A DNA stretch of 64,000 bases, from contig NW_026061101.1 in assembly GCF_929443795.1 (NCBI RefSeq), forward strand, positions 1,612,001-1,676,000, in the 5' to 3' direction. Made by a program: the position numbers and the translations under genes. The stretch is from Astur gentilis (Eukaryota; Chordata; Aves; Accipitriformes; Accipitridae). Positions 59,381 through 64,000 of this stretch are shown here, piece by piece; position 1 is the stretch's first letter, and each line of letters opens with the position of its first letter. The notes under the pieces are model-generated. The model ran no database searches. It was not told the origin of the DNA and saw only the letters and a program-made list of their open reading frames with translations.

Positions 59381-61109
59381 ATTCTCTGCGATGGGGTCAT
59401 CACAGCCTGGTTGGTTGGGTGTCTGGGACTCAGTGATGGCTCAAGGGATTGGATTCCCCATTTAGAAATGGGTTTCCATAGGCCCTTTCCTGGTGCCAGC
59501 GTGACAGAAATGACAGGCTGACAGTGGGGGTTTTAAAGGGTTTGTGGGTTAGAGAGAGCAGGAAAATCAGCTGGTTCCACTGGGCGTCCAGTGGGTACCT
59601 GCCCATTATTAAAGTGTCGTTATTTAAGTGCTGTCAGTTCGGTGTATATAGGGCAGGTGGAAGACCCACGTGGCTCCGTGAGGTTCGCACCATTCCCATC
59701 CAGTTTGATGTGTATCAAGGCAGAAAGCCTCTGCCCCATGGGAGGGGAAGGTGTCATTTTCATTTCCTCCACCAATTAGCCCTCGGATGAGAGAAGAGGG
59801 AAAAAGTTCTGTTTGATTTTATAGGCGGTGCTCTGCGTGCTGCTGCGCTTCCCAGTTGTGTGCCAGGGTCATCAGAACCTGGCTGGCCAGGTTCCTGGGA
59901 CCTTTGAGGCCCATAAGGAGCGAAAAAGTCAGCCTGGCACCCGGGAACCTTGAGGCTGATAGGGAGCGGGGGAAGAAGTCTGCCTGGTGCGCGGGACCTC
60001 CAGGGCCTGGTGCAGGGGGGAAAGGGGACTGATAAGTGGCCAGCTTGGTCACAGAGCATGGCTGTTTGCCTCATAAAATGGCATTCGTTTTGCTAACCGT
60101 CCTACGAGGTGTCAGGAGCATGGGGGTACCGGTCACAAGTGCAATTGTGAATTGCCTTTCTTAAGAACTGGGACGGCAGCAATGCAGGGCCCAAGTGCCA
60201 GGTTAGGCTTGAGGCTACTGCTTTTACCCTGGTTCTCCCAGGCAAAGCACAAGATGAGTGTTTTAGACTGTGTAACCCGTGGTAACCATATGCATCAATT
60301 CAGGGCAGAAGGAGGTCCCTCCTGTTGAGTCTGGAGGTTCAGAGCAGACCCCCTTGCTTTCTAGACGCCTTCTCAGAGGAGAGCCTAGTGGCGGCTGAAT
60401 CCACTCCTAGTCCCAGGCTTGGTCAGCGGTTTTAAGTCTTAAAGGGATGAGGTGTAAGGATTATGGGGAGAGGGAAAGAGAGAGCAAGGCAGAGGGAGTA
60501 AAAGGAAAAGAGAAAGATTTCACTGGTCCTGGGTCCAGTGTTGGTCCAGTCAGCCTAGGGGTCCGGTTCTGGTGGGGCTTCAGTTTGTGTCCTTTTATCA
60601 TCCTTGCCCCTCCTTCAGGCGGGCACTTGAACTCATTAGGCTAGTTAAGCGTCATGTGCGGTTTGTGCTTTCAGAACCTTCGGGAAATGGATCGCTGGGC
60701 TTGGAGGTCATTTGGGGAGTAACTCCTCCTTCCCTGCAGACACGACCATTGTTGGATCTTTGGCCATGCATGGTGAGCTGCCCTGCTCAGCATATCAGAT
60801 CAGCATAGGAGAACACAGAGCTGCACACCCCCCGGCATGGCCTCCCCATCCCGTTGCTGATGTCTGTGCTGATCTGTGCCGATTGGCTTCTTTTCACCTG
60901 TGGTTCCTTGCTGTGCAGGGTTCGTTGTTAAGCAGAGTTCGTCATTACGTAGAACTTGCCCCACCGCCATGTTTGAGACATTAACTCTTTCAGTCTCTCC
61001 CAGGGCCTCTCCCCATCATCCGCCTGCCCACCTGGGCTGCGAGGAGGAGCCGGGCGAGCATCACCTCCATCTGCCACAATAGACGCTGTCGTGTCGCCTG
61101 GCCCCGACC
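59381..61109. other. Upstream flank of copy C
   Basis: Counterpart of 18041-19773, including the GC-rich probable 5' UTR. No gene recognised. Confidence 0.45.
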
Positions 61110-61273
61110 ATGTCGTGTGTCCACTACAAGTTCTTCTCCAAGCTGAACTATGATATGGTCACCTTCGGCCTCTACCATCTCTCTGCGTGACCCCAAGCTC
61201 CAGATCATGGTCCGCGAGAAGCTGACGGCAGCCAGCTGCGACCTGTAGATCACCAACGCCCAGACCAAAGAAG
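61110..61273 (+). pseudogene. RBBP6: RBBP6-like copy C exon 1, disrupted
   Basis: Starts at the same ATG as copy B (MSCVHYKFFSKLNYDMVTF). An extra C in CTCTACCATCTCTC shifts the frame and leads to TGA within a few codons. A CAG to TAG change further on (GACCTGTAGATC) would stop the original frame as well. Exon length is 164 against 163 in copy B, with the same GTGCGT donor. The full-length DWNN product cannot be made from this copy. Confidence 0.85.
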
Positions 61274-64000
61274 GTGCGTGGGGGCAAGAGGCACGGGGCC
61301 TCGGGGACTGCCCGGCTGGCGTCGTCGTAGACGACCCCGTGACGGCCATGGCCTGTGGGAGCCATGCTCTGCCCTTTGTGGCTCATCCCCACATAGCGTG
61401 AGTCAGCCTGGGGCCCATCCTGCCAGTGTGCAGGAGGACCAGGAGGGCAAGCATTGCCAGGGATGAAGCGGGGTGGGAAGCGATAATGCGATTCGGCCAC
61501 AAGCGGTAGCTGTGACTTGTGTTGGGGACCTCACAGAGCTGTTCTTTTGCAGTTGCTGATCTGACAACTACCTTCAGATCTGTGCTTTAGACGTGGAGCT
61601 AGGCACAGAAGAAAGCGTGGTTGATGGGCGACGTCTAGTGCTTACAGAAGTGTTGGTTTCCTGGAATTCCTCTAGATAAAATCATAAGGAAATGTGGGAG
61701 GAGATCCTTTAATAACAAACCTCAAAGAAATCTTCAGAGAAATCTGGCAGACAAAGCTGAAAGTGATGGAAACAGAACAGATGGCTATTTTGAAGCAAAA
61801 AAAGTAGGTTTGGTGACTTAGTTTTGTCTTCAACTCATTTTACTCCACTGCATTGGTATATCAGTGATACAGATACTTCTTGAAGCTTCCGTAAGGGTGT
61901 TTTTGCTGGGAAAATGCAAAAGTCCCCCAGTGGTTTTCTGAGCAAAGCTAGAGAGTACATTTTGGTGTAGTATGTAGGTATGCCAAGTTTTTGGTTTATG
62001 TGCGTAACCGCGAATTTCAGTGTTTATTAATCAGATCTAGATGCTTAAGCTCACCTTCAGAAGGTAAAGGAAAAACGTAGACCAGGATATTCTGCCTAAA
62101 AGGGATGTTTGGAATTCTTCCATGTGGACATAAAGGACTGAGTTTTTCTAACTTTGTCTGTGCTGGAGTTCTGTCTAAATGTTGAAATGATCTTGGAAAG
62201 AGCAAAGTGAACCTTGAGTGAAGATGACCTACTTGCTCAGATTTTTCCAAGCACTCTGAGCTTTTACAGTTCAGTAACGGTTACTTTTCATAATGGAGAT
62301 CTAGTAGGAGAAGCAATGTTAATATCGGCTAAAAGGAAACAGGATTTTAAATATCAGTGGAAAAAAATGATAGGAAGGACTCTTTTAAAGATGTTGGGAA
62401 GGCAAAATGGATGGTTGGGACCTATTTTAAAAAGGGGGAGGGAGCGTGGGTGTCCTCTTCCAAGCTTACTATGGAGGCATGTTCTATAAAGGCAGAATTG
62501 CCTTCCAAAAGCCTCTAGGCCAGAATAATGCCTTCAAACTTGCCTCCTTTGAATTTGATCTGGATTTCTTGACCTGTCTTGTGTAATAGGATGTTCTCAC
62601 AGTATTGTGGAAGAACTGCAAACTCCCGAACGCAGGTCTCTTGCACACTCTTTCCTGGCCTGTACCATTCTGACTCCAAACACTTGGAGAATGTGCTATT
62701 CTGCTTATCAGGCAAAATGCAAGAAAATAGAAAAGCAAAAATGGGTCTCAGAACTGGTCTCAGATGAATAGTTTTAAGGAAGAATAGTGCTCTTAGAAGA
62801 CTGTCTCTTGAATGCAGAACTTGCTCGAGTTCAGTGTTGCAGCATGCACTTGACAGTTTTAGCAGTGCCACAATGCGATGTCTTCAAAAAAACACCCATG
62901 CTAACTGTGAATGAAATCATCTGGCCTCACAGCTGATGTCAGTCTGTCTGTCTGTCTACTGGAATGTCTGCAGCACTGTGCAAACGTAGCATTTTAGAAA
63001 GGACTTTAAGCAACTTTTAAACTTGTCCTTCACTGTGGCATTTTGTGTTGCAGTGCTAGTAAGGGGGATTGCCTTGATGACAGCTCCGAGTGCAATTAAT
63101 TCTTGGGCTGCCATGCAGCATTCTTGTGTAGAGCTTTCAGAAAGGGTATGGCGTTCCCTGTTTCCCAGGCTGAGCTCAGGGTAAGTCATGTAAGTACCCA
63201 TTCAAAAACCGAGATGTTGCAGTGGAGCTCATGCACTGCCTGTGTGGCAGTCAGCTGCTTGGACTCTGTCAGCAGCAGGTTTGGGACCTCTCGGGGGTGT
63301 GCTGTCAGCTAGGTTAACGTCCCTTGGCCAGGTGCTTAGGGCAGGCTCCGTTTGGTACATTACCACGTTGCCTCCAGCATTGCTTTCGCTTTCCCAGTCA
63401 CATGCTGAAGCAGCGAGCAGTGCCAATAAGACATGAAGGCATCAGGCGGTCTGTATAATCAGATTAATGACTGCAAGTATGTCAGATCTTATTGACTCAT
63501 CCTTTCAGAGCAATACAGGTGCTCTTTTGGAGCACAGTACTGTGTGACAATAATGCAAGTGAAAGCTCCATGAACTGTCTGACCTACTGAGCTAGCTCAT
63601 TCAGGAGATGATGATATACCAGTTGGAGGTGAGATCAGGGATACCTGCCTGGGTGGAAGCTGAAAATCCAGAAATAGGAGTTGGTTGCTGGTTGCCGTCC
63701 TCATGTATACAGTCTCTTCCTAGGCGAGGTGCTGCCACTTGTAAATCTGCTGCAGAACTAAGACAATCCTCAGTTCAGCACAGGCCTTTTTGTGGGGACG
63801 GTGTTGCTTGTCCTCTATGTCTGAAATGTCAGTGCAGCGGTTTGTGATCTGGGCCAGAAAGAACGCTCTGTATGACTCCATTCAGCAGGTTGAAACAGCT
63901 GGTTTGGGCTTCTAGATCTGCAGCTGCCATGATCTCCCAGTTGCCTGCCTGGGCCCCAGTACTGCTTCAGCTCCTTCTCCATCAAAATTCCTAGCGCAGG
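61274..64000 (+). other. Intron 1 of copy C, running out of the window
   Basis: Matches copy B intron 1 to about 63,665, then jumps to the sequence equivalent to about 24,178 of copy B, a deletion of roughly 1.9 kb. It keeps about 75 bases near 63,050-63,130 that copy B lacks. Confidence 0.65.

Noticed and set aside
58795..59436. Leu/Phe/Ser-rich ORF of 213 codons and its Arg/Glu-rich antisense partners
   Set aside because: Direct translation of the polypyrimidine tract.
1..64000. CRISPR arrays, operons, tRNA or rRNA genes
   Set aside because: None seen; this is spliced vertebrate DNA.

Overview
This is vertebrate genomic DNA, almost certainly from a bird. It carries a 3' CR1 LINE fragment in reverse orientation, several solo LTRs of avian type (one family opening TGTCCTGGTTTC with 5-bp target duplications), GC-rich G/C-run minisatellites like those around avian microchromosomal genes, and spliced exons with GT..AG borders. 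I cannot name the species or chromosome.

The window is part of a head-to-tail tandem array with a period of about 41 kb. Each unit holds one multi-exon gene related to RBBP6, an E3 ubiquitin ligase with DWNN ubiquitin-like, CCHC zinc knuckle and RING domains followed by Pro-rich and RS-rich regions. Bases 1 to about 22,260 match about 40,685 to 63,665 almost throughout. Copy A (1-5093) is the 3' part of one gene. Copy B (19774-45763) is complete from its DWNN exon to its basic tail. Copy C (61110 to the window end) is the start of a third gene, whose first exon is already broken by a 1-base insertion and a stop.

Copy B keeps DWNN, zinc knuckle and RING cysteines and a Pro-rich region. Compared with canonical RBBP6 (about 1,790 residues in human) it has lost most of the giant last exon that carries the Rb- and p53-binding regions. 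An extra base at the end of its second exon breaks the frame into the 37-nt third exon, but skipping that exon restores one frame of 675 codons. Copies A and B share an in-frame stop in the last exon (TGA in A, TAA in B), yet about 195-200 codons downstream stay open in the original frame in both.

The 15-kb spacers between genes run in this order: a 21-bp minisatellite, a CpG-rich block with octamer and CRE-like sites, a reverse solo LTR, G-run repeats, a degraded histone-fold remnant on the minus strand that matches CENP-A (both C-terminal exons in unit B, one in unit A), unique sequence, a pair of inverted LTRs, and an 800-bp pyrimidine tract. The units differ by large changes. Unit B carries an internally deleted class II endogenous retrovirus (51821-54730: 5' LTR, tRNA-Phe primer site, open gag, integrase and env-tail remnants, truncated 3' LTR) where unit A has 2.5 kb of other sequence. 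Unit A has lost 253 bp of the CENP-A-like remnant between 21-bp direct repeats. Copy C has lost about 1.9 kb of intron 1. The array therefore shows recent amplification, gene conversion and decay.
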